41,310 nucleotides of DNA from the NCBI GenBank assembly GCA_029865465.1, contig JAOUGW010000003.1, positions 1 to 41,310 of the forward strand, in the 5' to 3' direction. Origin of the DNA: Gammaproteobacteria bacterium. GTDB taxonomy: Bacteria; Pseudomonadota; Gammaproteobacteria; Steroidobacterales; Steroidobacteraceae. The position numbers and the translations under genes were made by a program. The notes under the pieces are model-generated. The model was not told where the DNA came from and did no database searches. It saw nothing but the letters and a program-made list of their open reading frames with translations. Shown in pieces: positions 24,963 to 33,180 of this stretch (the stretch's first letter is position 1; every line of letters starts with the position of its first letter).

Positions 24963-26180
24963 TCAGTTCAGGCCGGTGCAGTTGGCATAGAACGTCGTGG
25001 TCGCGGGCCAGTCGCTGAACACGGCGCGCACGTGGGCCTGTCGCGCGAGGACGTCGAGCACGTGCAGGACGTCGCTGTCCTTCCTCAGCGCGGCATCGAC
25101 GGTCTGGTAGTACCAGCCGTTCCGGCCGGCACCGAGCGTGCCGGAGCGCTCGAGGCTCCATGCGACGAGCTCGAGTCCGGCCGCCCGCGCATCACGTGCG
25201 CTTGGCGACGGCACGATCGCTCCGCGGTCATCGACCGTCAGCAGCGCGAACAGCGGCGGCGCCCAGATTCGGACGCCCTGCGCTTGCAGTCGCTTGAACT
25301 CGGCGGCATCGGGCAGCTGGCTCGCGCTTTCGGCGTCCTCGAGATAGACGGCTTGCCGTCCGAACTCGGGTTCGCGCTCGATCCAGTAAAGGATGTCCGG
25401 GAGGTTGAACGACTGCGGCCACACGGCCCCCGGCGGCACGCCCGCCGCCTTGTAGTCATCGATCAGGCGCTGCGCGTATTGCGCCTGGGTCATGCCGTCG
25501 TAAGGCATGCCGACGACCGGCTGTTTCAGCTCGGGGACCATCTGCACGCCCAGTTCCCGCAACAGTGCGATGCTTTCCGCGTGCGACACCAGGGTGCCGG
25601 TGCCGGGACCCAGCGCGTCAGGAGCCGCACTGCCGCCCCACACGTACTCCTCGACGGTGCGCGCGCGCGGGTCGAAGCCGTCCCGCTTGCCGCGCAGCGT
25701 GCGGAATTCAGCGAGCGTGATGTCGCTCGTGCGGCACTCCGCGGCAGCGGGCGCGAGCAGCGCGCCCCCGGCGTCGAACTGCGCCGGCCGAAAGGGTTGC
25801 ACGCAGCTTGCGGCGAGGGGCGTCAACAGGATGTCCGTCGTCGTGTGCAGGTCGTCCTGCGCGTGACGGCAGACGAGCTGCTTGTCGCGGGTGAACGTAA
25901 CGTCGCACTCGATGATCCCCGCGCCCATTGCCGCGGCCGCAACGTACGATTCACGCGTGTGCTCCGGGTAGTGCAGCGGCGCGCCGCGGTGGCCGAGCGA
26001 GAACGACGTGCGACGGACCGGATCGCCGATGCAGGCCGCCAGTTCCCGCTTCAGCGGTCCGTCTTCGAGGCCGGCGACGAGCGTGACGGGCCGCGGATCC
26101 GGGCGCGGCGCGACGATGTCCGTGGCGCCTGCGGCGAACGAGGCGAGTGCGGCGACGAGCAAGGTCCCGTATCGATGCAT
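24963..26180 (-). CDS. glpQ: Exported glycerophosphodiester phosphodiesterase (GDPD family)
   Basis: A 405-residue periplasmic enzyme that splits glycerophosphodiesters to sn-glycerol-3-phosphate and an alcohol. The start at 26180 (ATG, with GAGGG ahead) gives a signal peptide, HRYGTLLVAALASFAAG. The active-site segment SLGHRGAPLHYPEHTRES carries the first catalytic His and Arg; GIIECDVTFTRD holds the metal ligands Glu and Asp; LVCRHAQDDLHTTTD the second His; and VPELKQP and AVWPQSFNLPDI follow as in GlpQ. The open frame ten codons above the chosen ATG lacks a ribosome site. Divergent from the MTA salvage genes (129-base gap). It is upstream of the bufferin operon, which has its own promoter. 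Confidence 0.9.
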   Translation of the reverse strand: MHRYGTLLVAALASFAAGATDIVAPRPDPRPVTLVAGLEDGPLKRELAACIGDPVRRTSFSLGHRGAPLHYPEHTRESYVAAAAMGAGIIECDVTFTRDKQLVCRHAQDDLHTTTDILLTPLAASCVQPFRPAQFDAGGALLAPAAAECRTSDITLAEFRTLRGKRDGFDPRARTVEEYVWGGSAAPDALGPGTGTLVSHAESIALLRELGVQMVPELKQPVVGMPYDGMTQAQYAQRLIDDYKAAGVPPGAVWPQSFNLPDILYWIEREPEFGRQAVYLEDAESASQLPDAAEFKRLQAQGVRIWAPPLFALLTVDDRGAIVPSPSARDARAAGLELVAWSLERSGTLGAGRNGWYYQTVDAALRKDSDVLHVLDVLARQAHVRAVFSDWPATTTFYANCTGLN

Positions 26181-26309
26181 GGCGGTTGTCCCTCGGCCAG
26201 ACGCGTTCATGATCTCATGGCAGGACCCCCGGGCGCGCGGAAAACCCCGGTTCCCGGCGGCGCGCAGTCTCGTTTAATCTGCGGTGCACCAGGCGACAGG
26301 GCGGCAGGC

Positions 26310-27188
26310 ATGGCAAAGGCGGTATTGGGGATCATCGGCGGGTCGGGCGTCTACGATCTGCCCGGCATCGAAGACGTGCGGGAGCGCGCCGTCTCGACGC
26401 CCTGGGGCGAGCCATCCGACCGGTTGCGCGTCGGGCGCGTCGGCACGACCGACGTCGTATTCCTGCCGCGTCATGGGCGGGGACACCGCATCCCGCCCCA
26501 CGAGATCAATTACCGCGCCAACGTCGACGCCCTGAAGCAGCTGGGCGTAACCGACCTCGTATCGTTCTCGGCCTGCGGCTCGTACCGGGAAGAATTGAGC
26601 CCGGGGACGTTCGTCCTGGTCGACAACTTCGTCGATCGCACCGTGCACCGTGCGAGCTCGTTCTTCGGTACTGGCTGCGTCGCGCACGTGTCACTCGCCC
26701 ATCCGGTGGGGCCAGCCCTGCAGGACCGCGTCGAACGGGCCGTCCAGGCCGAGGGCATTCCCTACCGGCGCGGCGGCGTGGCGGTCTGCATGGAAGGACC
26801 GCAGTTCTCGACGCTGCCGGAATCGCTCGGCTACCAGCGGCTCGGCTACGACATCGTTCACATGACGTCGATGCCCGAAGCCAGGCTCGCGCGCGAAGCC
26901 GAGATCACCTATGCGGTGATTGCCATGGTGACCGATTACGACTGCTGGCACGAAGTGCACGGTGCCGTCGACGTCGCGAGCCTGCTGAGCGTAATGGCAG
27001 AGAACAGAGGCAAGGCGCAACGTGTGTTCGCGCGATTGGCCCTGGGGTTTCCGGCGCAGCGCGTGCCCTGTCCGGTGGGCTCCGACCGGGCGCTCGACGG
27101 CGCGATCCTGACGCACCCCGACGCGCGCGATCCCGTGCTTGTCGCGAAGCTGCAGACGGTTGCGGGCCGCGTGCTGCGTCCGGCCTGA
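26310..27188 (+). CDS. mtnP: S-methyl-5'-thioadenosine (or thioinosine) phosphorylase
   Basis: A 292-residue purine nucleoside phosphorylase of the MTAP family, which releases the base from methylthioadenosine and yields 5-methylthioribose-1-phosphate. GIIGGSGVYDLPGI and FLPRHGRGHRIPPHEINYRA bind phosphate; CMEGPQFSTLPES and MTSMPEARLAREAEI contact the ribose and methylthio group. The base-site motif VTDYDCWH has two Asp as in adenine-specific enzymes; the gammaproteobacterial thioinosine-specific type is recalled to differ there, so MTA is favoured. The start at 26310 is the first ATG that gives the family N-terminus; the long open frame above shadows the GDPD gene. A TTTAAT at 26273-26278 may be the -10 box. 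The gene heads a three-gene set with mtnA and an aldolase. Confidence 0.9.
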   Translation: MAKAVLGIIGGSGVYDLPGIEDVRERAVSTPWGEPSDRLRVGRVGTTDVVFLPRHGRGHRIPPHEINYRANVDALKQLGVTDLVSFSACGSYREELSPGTFVLVDNFVDRTVHRASSFFGTGCVAHVSLAHPVGPALQDRVERAVQAEGIPYRRGGVAVCMEGPQFSTLPESLGYQRLGYDIVHMTSMPEARLAREAEITYAVIAMVTDYDCWHEVHGAVDVASLLSVMAENRGKAQRVFARLALGFPAQRVPCPVGSDRALDGAILTHPDARDPVLVAKLQTVAGRVLRPA

Positions 27189-27201
27189 GCGGATCGCGCG
27201 C

Positions 27202-28299
27202 ATGCGGGTCAACGGACAGGCCTTCCGCACGATCTGGCAGACCGATGCCGGCGGTGACGTGGCGGTCATCGACCAGACGCTGTTGCCGTTCGTGTTCGAA
27301 GTACGGACGCTGCGCCGGGTCGAGGAAGCGGCAACCGCTATCCGCGACATGGTGGTGCGTGGCGCGCCGCTGATCGGAGTGACGGCAGCCTACGGCGTGG
27401 CGCTCGCGCTGCGCGAGCACCCGGGCGACGCCAGCCTCGCAACGGCCATCGACTCGCTGGTTGCGACACGGCCGACGGCAGTCAACCTGCGTTGGGCGGC
27501 GGAGCGCATGCGGCGCGTCGTGGCGCCGTTGCCGCCCGTCGATCGGGCCGCGCGGGCGTACACAGAGGCCGCGGCGATGGCCGAGGAAGACGTCGCATCG
27601 TGTGCAGCCATCGGCCGGCACGGGCTCACGCTGTTGCGCGAACTGGCTCACGGCAGGGGCGGTGAGCCCATCAACGTCCTCACTCACTGCAACGCTGGCT
27701 GGCTCGCGTGCGTGGACTGGGGCACGGCACTCGCGCCGGTGTACGCCGCGCACGAGGCCGGTCTTCCCGTGCACGTGTACGTCGACGAAACGCGACCGCG
27801 CAGCCAGGGTGCCTTCCTCACGGCATTCGAACTCGGTGCGCACGGCGTCCCGTACACGGTGATCGCCGACAATGCCGGCGGTCACCTGATGCAGCAGGGC
27901 GAGGTCGACGTCTGCATCGTAGGCAGCGACCGGACGACGGCGACCGGCGACGTCGCGAACAAGATCGGCACGTACCTCAAGGCGCTCGCTGCGCGCGACA
28001 ACGGAGTGCCGTTCTATGCGGCGCTGCCGTTTTCGACGATCGACTGGACGATGGACGACGGCGTCCACGAGGTACCGATCGAGGAACGCTGCTCGCGTGA
28101 AGTCACGCACATGCGCGGGCGCACGGCCGGTGGCAACCTCGACGAAGTGGAGGTCGTCGCGCCCGGCAGTCGCGTGCGCAACCCGGGATTCGACGTCACG
28201 CCCGCGCGCCTCGTCACCGGCCTCATCACCGAGCGCGGCGTGGCGGCTGCGAGCAGGGCGGGCCTGGCCGCGCTTTATTCCGGGCACGAAAGACACTGA
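27202..28299 (+). CDS. mtnA: S-methyl-5-thioribose-1-phosphate isomerase
   Basis: A 365-residue isomerase of the eIF2B-like family that converts methylthioribose-1-phosphate to methylthioribulose-1-phosphate. The markers are AIRDMVVRGAPLIGVTAAYG, the catalytic Cys in LTHCNAGWLA, the catalytic Asp in IVGSDRTTATGDVANKIGTY, and PFYAALPFSTIDW. Length is normal. ATG at 27202 lies 13 bases after the phosphorylase stop; the aldolase follows after 11 bases. The three genes form a compact salvage operon. Confidence 0.94.
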   Translation: MRVNGQAFRTIWQTDAGGDVAVIDQTLLPFVFEVRTLRRVEEAATAIRDMVVRGAPLIGVTAAYGVALALREHPGDASLATAIDSLVATRPTAVNLRWAAERMRRVVAPLPPVDRAARAYTEAAAMAEEDVASCAAIGRHGLTLLRELAHGRGGEPINVLTHCNAGWLACVDWGTALAPVYAAHEAGLPVHVYVDETRPRSQGAFLTAFELGAHGVPYTVIADNAGGHLMQQGEVDVCIVGSDRTTATGDVANKIGTYLKALAARDNGVPFYAALPFSTIDWTMDDGVHEVPIEERCSREVTHMRGRTAGGNLDEVEVVAPGSRVRNPGFDVTPARLVTGLITERGVAAASRAGLAALYSGHERH

Positions 28300-28310
28300 G
28301 GACGGGGCGC

Positions 28311-28946
28311 ATGCGCGACCATCGCGAAGAGATCATTGCCGTCACGCACGCGCTCGACGACGCGGGCATGGTGCCGAACAAGTCAGGCAACGTGTCCTGC
28401 CGGGCCGCAGGCGGTTTCGCGATCACGCCTGCCGGTGTTGCCTATCGCGAACTCGTGCCCGCGCACATCGTGACGTTGCCGCTCGACGCGCCGGTGCCTG
28501 CCGTGGAGCCACGGCCTTCGTCCGAATGGCGCATGCATGCTGCCATTTATCGTGCGCGTCCTGAGGTCATGGCAATCATCCATACGCACAGTCCGCGAGC
28601 GACGGCACTCGCAGCTGCGGGCCGCGGCATTCCGCCATTCCACTACATGATCGCGCTGGCCGGCGGCGACGTGCGCTGCATGCCGTATGCCACGTTCGGC
28701 ACGTCCGAACTGGCCGACTCGGCGGTGCGCGGACTCGCAGGCCGGCGTGCGTGCCTGCTGGGCAATCACGGGGTAATGGCAGTCGGCGACAGCCTGGCCC
28801 GCGCCCATGCGGTGGCCGTCGAGGTCGAGAACCTTGCGGACGCGTATCTCTCGATGCTGTCCGCAGGGCTGGTGCCGCAGCTGCTCGACGACGCGGAGAT
28901 TCAGCAGGTGATCGCCAGGTTCACCGACTACGGCCGTCTGGGCTGA
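28311..28946 (+). CDS. ald2: Class II aldolase of the DHAP shunt (Ald2-like)
   Basis: A 211-residue class II aldolase/adducin-domain protein. Zinc ligands and base are present: Glu in SSEWRMHAAIYRARPEV, the His pair in AIIHTHSPRATALA and the His in LLGNHGVMAVG. N-terminal NKSGNVSCRAAGGFAITPAG is the phosphate-binding region. Members of this group cleave 5-methylthioribulose-1-phosphate into dihydroxyacetone phosphate and 2-methylthioacetaldehyde; others are fuculose- or ribulose-phosphate aldolases or the MtnB dehydratase. Placement right after mtnP and mtnA, with no other Mtn genes, favours the DHAP shunt. RBS GAGGACGGGG precedes the ATG. Confidence 0.85.
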   Translation: MRDHREEIIAVTHALDDAGMVPNKSGNVSCRAAGGFAITPAGVAYRELVPAHIVTLPLDAPVPAVEPRPSSEWRMHAAIYRARPEVMAIIHTHSPRATALAAAGRGIPPFHYMIALAGGDVRCMPYATFGTSELADSAVRGLAGRRACLLGNHGVMAVGDSLARAHAVAVEVENLADAYLSMLSAGLVPQLLDDAEIQQVIARFTDYGRLG

Positions 28947-29049
28947 GTCGCGAGCTTCGGGCGCAGCCAGCTGCCCGCCAGTAGCCGAACGGCGCGTTGA
29001 TGATGAACGTGACGCCGATGGCAAGCAGGTACGCAAGGGTGTCGGTCAT
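28921..29049 (-). CDS. Small putative membrane protein, possibly truncated
   Basis: A 42-residue frame from ATG 29049. The first 25 residues (DTLAYLLAIGVTFIINAPFG, then YWRAA) form one hydrophobic helix ending in an FGYWR motif that I associate with a family of small bacterial membrane proteins about 50-60 residues long. After that the sequence turns Arg/Ser-rich and polar, unlike such proteins, and the frame ends inside the aldolase gene on the other strand. It may be a decayed or frameshifted remnant, or a real short protein. No clear ribosome site is seen. Confidence 0.35.
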   Translation of the reverse strand: MTDTLAYLLAIGVTFIINAPFGYWRAAGCARSSRLSPDGRSR

Positions 29050-29203
29050 GAGTGGGTGCTCAGTGTTCCGTGCGGCACGATGGCTGCAAGACCCGCAAGG
29101 GTAGGGCGGCGGCAGCCGTCCTGCCAGGCCTGGCCCTGGCGATCGGTGCGATGATGGCACCGAGGGGCGCGCGCTGGATCTCCGACGCCCGACCTTCCTC
29201 AAA

Positions 29204-29232
29204 TTGAAAGTGTCGCCCTGTTCCGCTATAGA
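29204..29232 (+). promoter_or_regulatory. Sigma70-type promoter of the TonB-dependent receptor gene
   Basis: TTGAAA (29204-29209), a 17-base spacer and TATAGA (29227-29232) make a near-consensus housekeeping promoter. Transcription should start near 29239, leaving a leader of about 67 bases before the receptor ATG. The rest of the gap from 29050 to 29203 shows nothing I can name. Confidence 0.7.
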
Positions 29233-29260
29233 CTGGGTCGCATCGCGTGACTGACCTGGG

Positions 29261-29282
29261 GACTGGCCTATGTTGGCCGGTC
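29261..29282 (+). other. Leader stem-loop ahead of the TonB-dependent receptor
   Basis: GACTGGCC (29261-29268) and GGCCGGTC (29275-29282) pair over eight positions, one of them G-U, around TATGTT. The stem lies between the promoter and the ribosome site GGGGAGAGAG (29291-29300), 8 bases from the latter, so it could affect translation or message stability. Confidence 0.45.
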
Positions 29283-29305
29283 GGGTGATTGGGGAGAGAG
29301 TTCGC

Positions 29306-31669
29306 ATGGTTGCTAATCGGTATTCGCCGCGGATCACGGCGGCGGTGGCGGCCGCGCTCGGCCTTGTGGCACCAGCGGGGGCCGCGTTCGCCCAGCCTGT
29401 GACCGACGACGGCACCGTGCTCGAAGAAATCATCGTCACTGCGACCCGCCGCGAGGCGAACGTCCAGGACGTTCCCTTCAACATGGTCGCACTCGGGCCC
29501 GAGTCGCTCGCGGACCTGCGCATCACGAACCTGGCCGAGTTCACCCGGGCTGTGCCGGGACTTTACGTACCGAACCAGGGACCGCGTTCCAGCAACCTGA
29601 TCACCGTCCGCGGCCTGAACGTGAGTTCGCTGAGCGACACCATAGCCATCGGCAACGGCACGGGAGGCACGGTCGCGACTTACCTGGGCGACATACCGCT
29701 GTTCGTGGACCTGCAGATGATCGACGTCGAGCGAGTCGAAGCGCTGCTCGGCCCGCAAGGCACGCTGTATGGCGCCGGCACACTCGCGGGCGCCATCCGC
29801 TACCTGCCGAATCGCCCGGATCCTGCTGGTTTCGAAGCCTCGGCGGGCGGCCGTCTCTACTCGATCAACGAGAGCGACGGCATGGGCACGGATGTGTGGG
29901 GCGTAGTCAACGTGCCGCTGGTTCAAGATCGCGTGGCCCTGCGGGTCGCCGCGGGTTATGTCGACGATCCGGGTTTCATCGACTACGACTACATCGTGCG
30001 CGAGCCGGGCGTTTCCAATCCCGATCCCGACTTTGGCGACCCCGCGGATGTCGCGGCCAACCTGCGCAAGCAGGAGGACGTCGACACGGAAGAGACATTC
30101 ACCGGCAGGCTCGGCCTGTTCTGGCAGGTGACCGACGCCATCGACGCCAACCTGAGCTATTACTACCAGGACCAGCAGGTCGGCGGGCGCACGGTCAACC
30201 ACGACGAGGCGTTCGGTACGGGACGCTACGTGGCGGCAAGCCGCTTCCTCGAGCCGAACGACAAGACCAATCACCTGCTGGCGCTCGAACTGACATGGGA
30301 TCTCGGTTTCGCCGAGCTGACGTCGGCCACGGGCACATCGAAGTTCGAGTCGTTCGGCAAGCGCGACCAGACCGACTTCCTGATGGACCTCGATTACGGC
30401 TACGAAGACTTCCCCCAGTTCGCGGCCTACGCGACCGACGACATCGAGGAAAAGACGTTCAACCAGGAACTGCGCCTCGTCTCCCAGGGCACCGCGAAGT
30501 GGAGCTGGATCGCCGGCGCTTTCTACAACCGTTACGAGGGCGATGGAGTCGCTGCGGAGTACACGCCCGGCATTCCGGAATGGTACGGACTGCCTGCCGG
30601 GACCTCCGACCTGGAATATCTCGCCGTTTCCGCACGCACGTTCGAGGAAATGGCGCTGTTCGGCGAGATCGGATACCAGCTGACCGATCGCTGGCAGGTG
30701 ACGGCAGGTGCGCGCTGGTTCGACTACGACGACCAGCTCGCACTCGAAACCTCGTTCCCGTTCTTCGATACCGTGCTGAACGACGACAACAAGACCGGCG
30801 ACAACGACGCCATCTTCAAGTTCAACACGTCGTTCAAGTTCACGCCGGACGTGATGGGTTACCTGACGATCAGCGAAGGCTACCGTCAGGGCGGCCTCAA
30901 CTCCGGCCCGCCTTGCCAGGACCCCATTCCCGACGAGCAGACGTTCTGCCTCAAGGAGAACGAAGTCCTGATCAAGCCGGACACGACGACCAACTACGAG
31001 GTCGGCCTGCGCAGCCTTTGGCTCGACGGCCGGCTGATCGTGAACGCGGCCATTTACCGGATCGACTGGAACGACATCCAGGTCAACGGCACCAGCGACG
31101 TCGGCGAGGTTCCGATCACCGTCAATGGCGGCACGGCCGAGACTCGTGGCATCGAATTGTCGACGCGGTGGTCGATCACGGACACCCTCGAACTCGCGGC
31201 GAGCATCGCCTTCAACGATGCCCAGCTCACCAGCGACGCCCCGGGGCTGGTCGACGGCGAAGACGCGTTCGACGGCGACCGCCTATCGGGCTCGCCGGAA
31301 CAGCAGGGCACGCTGCTGCTCGACTACACGCGACCGCTCGCCAACGGCTGGACGCTGAACGCGAACTACACGTTCACGGCGGTCAGCGACGTGTATACGA
31401 AGGTGGGGTTGCGCAACAACGGCGAAGCCCTGCCAGGATACGCGATCCACGGTGCCGCGATCGGGATGGGCATGGGCCCATGGACGGCGAGCCTGTATGT
31501 CGAGAACCTGTTCGACAAGTACGCGATCACGTCGGTGCGCCGCGATCCGAGCTACATCCGGCCGGTCGAGCGCGCTGACCTGGCGCCGATCGATTCACGC
31601 ACGTATTTCCAGAGCATGCTGCGGCCGCGCACCATGGGCCTGGAAGTCACGTACCGCTTCGATCTCTGA
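29306..31669 (+). CDS. TonB-dependent outer membrane receptor (plug and barrel)
   Basis: A 787-residue receptor. After the signal peptide (AALGLVAPAGAAFAQ) comes a TonB-box region, VLEEIIVTATRREANVQDVP, then a plug with VRGLNVSSLSDTIAIGNG and ERVEALLGPQGTLYGAGTLA. The barrel has many aromatic strands and ends in TMGLEVTYRFDL, with the final aromatic-x-aromatic pattern. The group (Fe-siderophore-like receptors of environmental proteobacteria, without a carboxypeptidase-like N-domain) takes up unknown substrates. The start is ATG 29306, with GGGGAGAGAG ahead; the frame is open a little further but without a ribosome site. It is followed after only 7 bases by a TPR-sulfotransferase gene. Substrate unknown. 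Confidence 0.93.
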   Translation: MVANRYSPRITAAVAAALGLVAPAGAAFAQPVTDDGTVLEEIIVTATRREANVQDVPFNMVALGPESLADLRITNLAEFTRAVPGLYVPNQGPRSSNLITVRGLNVSSLSDTIAIGNGTGGTVATYLGDIPLFVDLQMIDVERVEALLGPQGTLYGAGTLAGAIRYLPNRPDPAGFEASAGGRLYSINESDGMGTDVWGVVNVPLVQDRVALRVAAGYVDDPGFIDYDYIVREPGVSNPDPDFGDPADVAANLRKQEDVDTEETFTGRLGLFWQVTDAIDANLSYYYQDQQVGGRTVNHDEAFGTGRYVAASRFLEPNDKTNHLLALELTWDLGFAELTSATGTSKFESFGKRDQTDFLMDLDYGYEDFPQFAAYATDDIEEKTFNQELRLVSQGTAKWSWIAGAFYNRYEGDGVAAEYTPGIPEWYGLPAGTSDLEYLAVSARTFEEMALFGEIGYQLTDRWQVTAGARWFDYDDQLALETSFPFFDTVLNDDNKTGDNDAIFKFNTSFKFTPDVMGYLTISEGYRQGGLNSGPPCQDPIPDEQTFCLKENEVLIKPDTTTNYEVGLRSLWLDGRLIVNAAIYRIDWNDIQVNGTSDVGEVPITVNGGTAETRGIELSTRWSITDTLELAASIAFNDAQLTSDAPGLVDGEDAFDGDRLSGSPEQQGTLLLDYTRPLANGWTLNANYTFTAVSDVYTKVGLRNNGEALPGYAIHGAAIGMGMGPWTASLYVENLFDKYAITSVRRDPSYIRPVERADLAPIDSRTYFQSMLRPRTMGLEVTYRFDL

Positions 31670-31676
31670 GGCCGGC

Positions 31677-33179
31677 TTGGCGGCCGGGCAACGGGCACCG
31701 TCGATTCTCGAGCGTGGTGTCGTCGCGGCCGAACGCGGTCGCATCGCCGAAGGGCTCGCGCAGATCCGCGAGGCCTGCGCGGCCGATCCAAGCAATCCCG
31801 AGCCGCAGGCGCAACTGGCGCGCTGGCTCTCCAGGCTCAACCGCAACGACGAAGCACTGGCGGCTGTCGCGCGGGCACTCGCGCTCGTGCCGCAATCGGC
31901 GGCGTGCTGGGACACCGTCGGCGTCGTCCTGAGTCGCGCTGGTCGCCACGAGCAGGCAGTTGCGTGTTTCCAGCGCGCGGTTGCTTTGGAGGCCGACCAC
32001 GCCGGGATGCATTTCAATCACGCGGCCTCGCTGAAGTTCCTCGGGCGGTTCGCCGAGGCGGAAGCGGCATACGAGGCGTGCATTCGCTGCGATCCGACGT
32101 TCTGGCGCGCGCATTCCGCCCTGGCCACGACCCGCAGGCAGACTCCCGGGCACAATCACGTGGTTCGGCTCGAACGGCTGCTCGCGGCTGGACCGCTCGA
32201 ACCCGACGCCGAACTGCACTTGCGTCACGCACTGGCGAAAGAGCTGGAGGACATGGGGCAGGACGACGAGGCGTTCGCGCATCTGCTCGCCGGCAACGCG
32301 CGCAGACATGCGGCGACCGGCTATCGATTCGAACGGGACCAGAGGCTCTTCGACGCGGTCATGCGCCTGTTCCCGGACCCGTTGCCGGTTCCTTCCCACG
32401 AGGACAGGGTGGGCGGCGAGGGCGCCGGCGCTCCGATCTTCGTAGTGGGCCTGCCGCGCACCGGCACGACGCTCGTCGAACGCATCCTCTCGAGCCATTC
32501 GCAGGTCGCATCCGCGGGGGAGTCGCAGAATTTCGGCGTACTGCTGAAGCTCGCGTGCCAGACGCCCTCGCCCCAGGTCCTCGACGAAGCCACGCTTGCG
32601 CAATCGCTGCGTGTCGACCTGCCGGCGCTCGGCCGCGATTACATCGAGCGGACCCGACCCCCAGGCCAGCCGCAACCGCGCTTCGTCGACAAGATGCCGC
32701 TCAACTTCTTCTACCTGGGCCATATTGCCCGGGCGCTGCCCGCCGCGAGCATCGTCGTCCTGCGCCGCCATCCACTCGACACCGGCCTCAGCAATTTCCG
32801 CCAGCTGTTCGCGACCGGGGTTTCGTACTACGACTACGCTCGCGACCTGCGCGACATTGGACGCTATTACGGGCAGTTCGAGCGACTCATCGCGCACTGG
32901 CAGGTCACGCTGCCGGGAAGAGTGCACGAAGTCTGGTACGAAGCGCTCGTCGCCGGGCAGCGCGCCGAGACCGAGCGGCTGCTCGCGCATTGCCGTTTGC
33001 CCTGGGAAGAGGCGTGCCTGCACTTCGAGCACAACGTGAGCCCCGTTGCCACGGCGAGCGCGGTACAGGTCAGGCAACCCATTTATGCCAGCAGCGTCGG
33101 TCGCTGGCGTCGCTTCGAGCGACACCTGCAGCCGCTGATCGACGAGCTGCGGGTGGCTGGCGTGCAGGTGACGGGCTGA
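31677..33179 (+). CDS. Tetratricopeptide-repeat sulfotransferase family protein
   Basis: A 500-residue protein. Residues 10-200 contain TPR-type helical repeats (for example GLAQIREACAADPSNPEPQA and EAEAAYEACIRCDPTFWRAH). From about residue 252 it has a sulfotransferase domain: the 5'-phosphosulfate loop VVGLPRTGTTLVERILSSHS, the 3'-phosphate contact region VVLRRHPLDTGLSNFRQLF, and RFVDKMPLNFFYLG. It should transfer sulfate from PAPS to an unknown acceptor. The start is TTG 31677, with GAGG six bases ahead; the frame above it overlaps the receptor gene. It is very likely co-transcribed with the receptor. It ends one base short of the convergent receptor's stop codon. Confidence 0.87.
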   Translation: MAAGQRAPSILERGVVAAERGRIAEGLAQIREACAADPSNPEPQAQLARWLSRLNRNDEALAAVARALALVPQSAACWDTVGVVLSRAGRHEQAVACFQRAVALEADHAGMHFNHAASLKFLGRFAEAEAAYEACIRCDPTFWRAHSALATTRRQTPGHNHVVRLERLLAAGPLEPDAELHLRHALAKELEDMGQDDEAFAHLLAGNARRHAATGYRFERDQRLFDAVMRLFPDPLPVPSHEDRVGGEGAGAPIFVVGLPRTGTTLVERILSSHSQVASAGESQNFGVLLKLACQTPSPQVLDEATLAQSLRVDLPALGRDYIERTRPPGQPQPRFVDKMPLNFFYLGHIARALPAASIVVLRRHPLDTGLSNFRQLFATGVSYYDYARDLRDIGRYYGQFERLIAHWQVTLPGRVHEVWYEALVAGQRAETERLLAHCRLPWEEACLHFEHNVSPVATASAVQVRQPIYASSVGRWRRFERHLQPLIDELRVAGVQVTG

Positions 33180-33180
33180 A

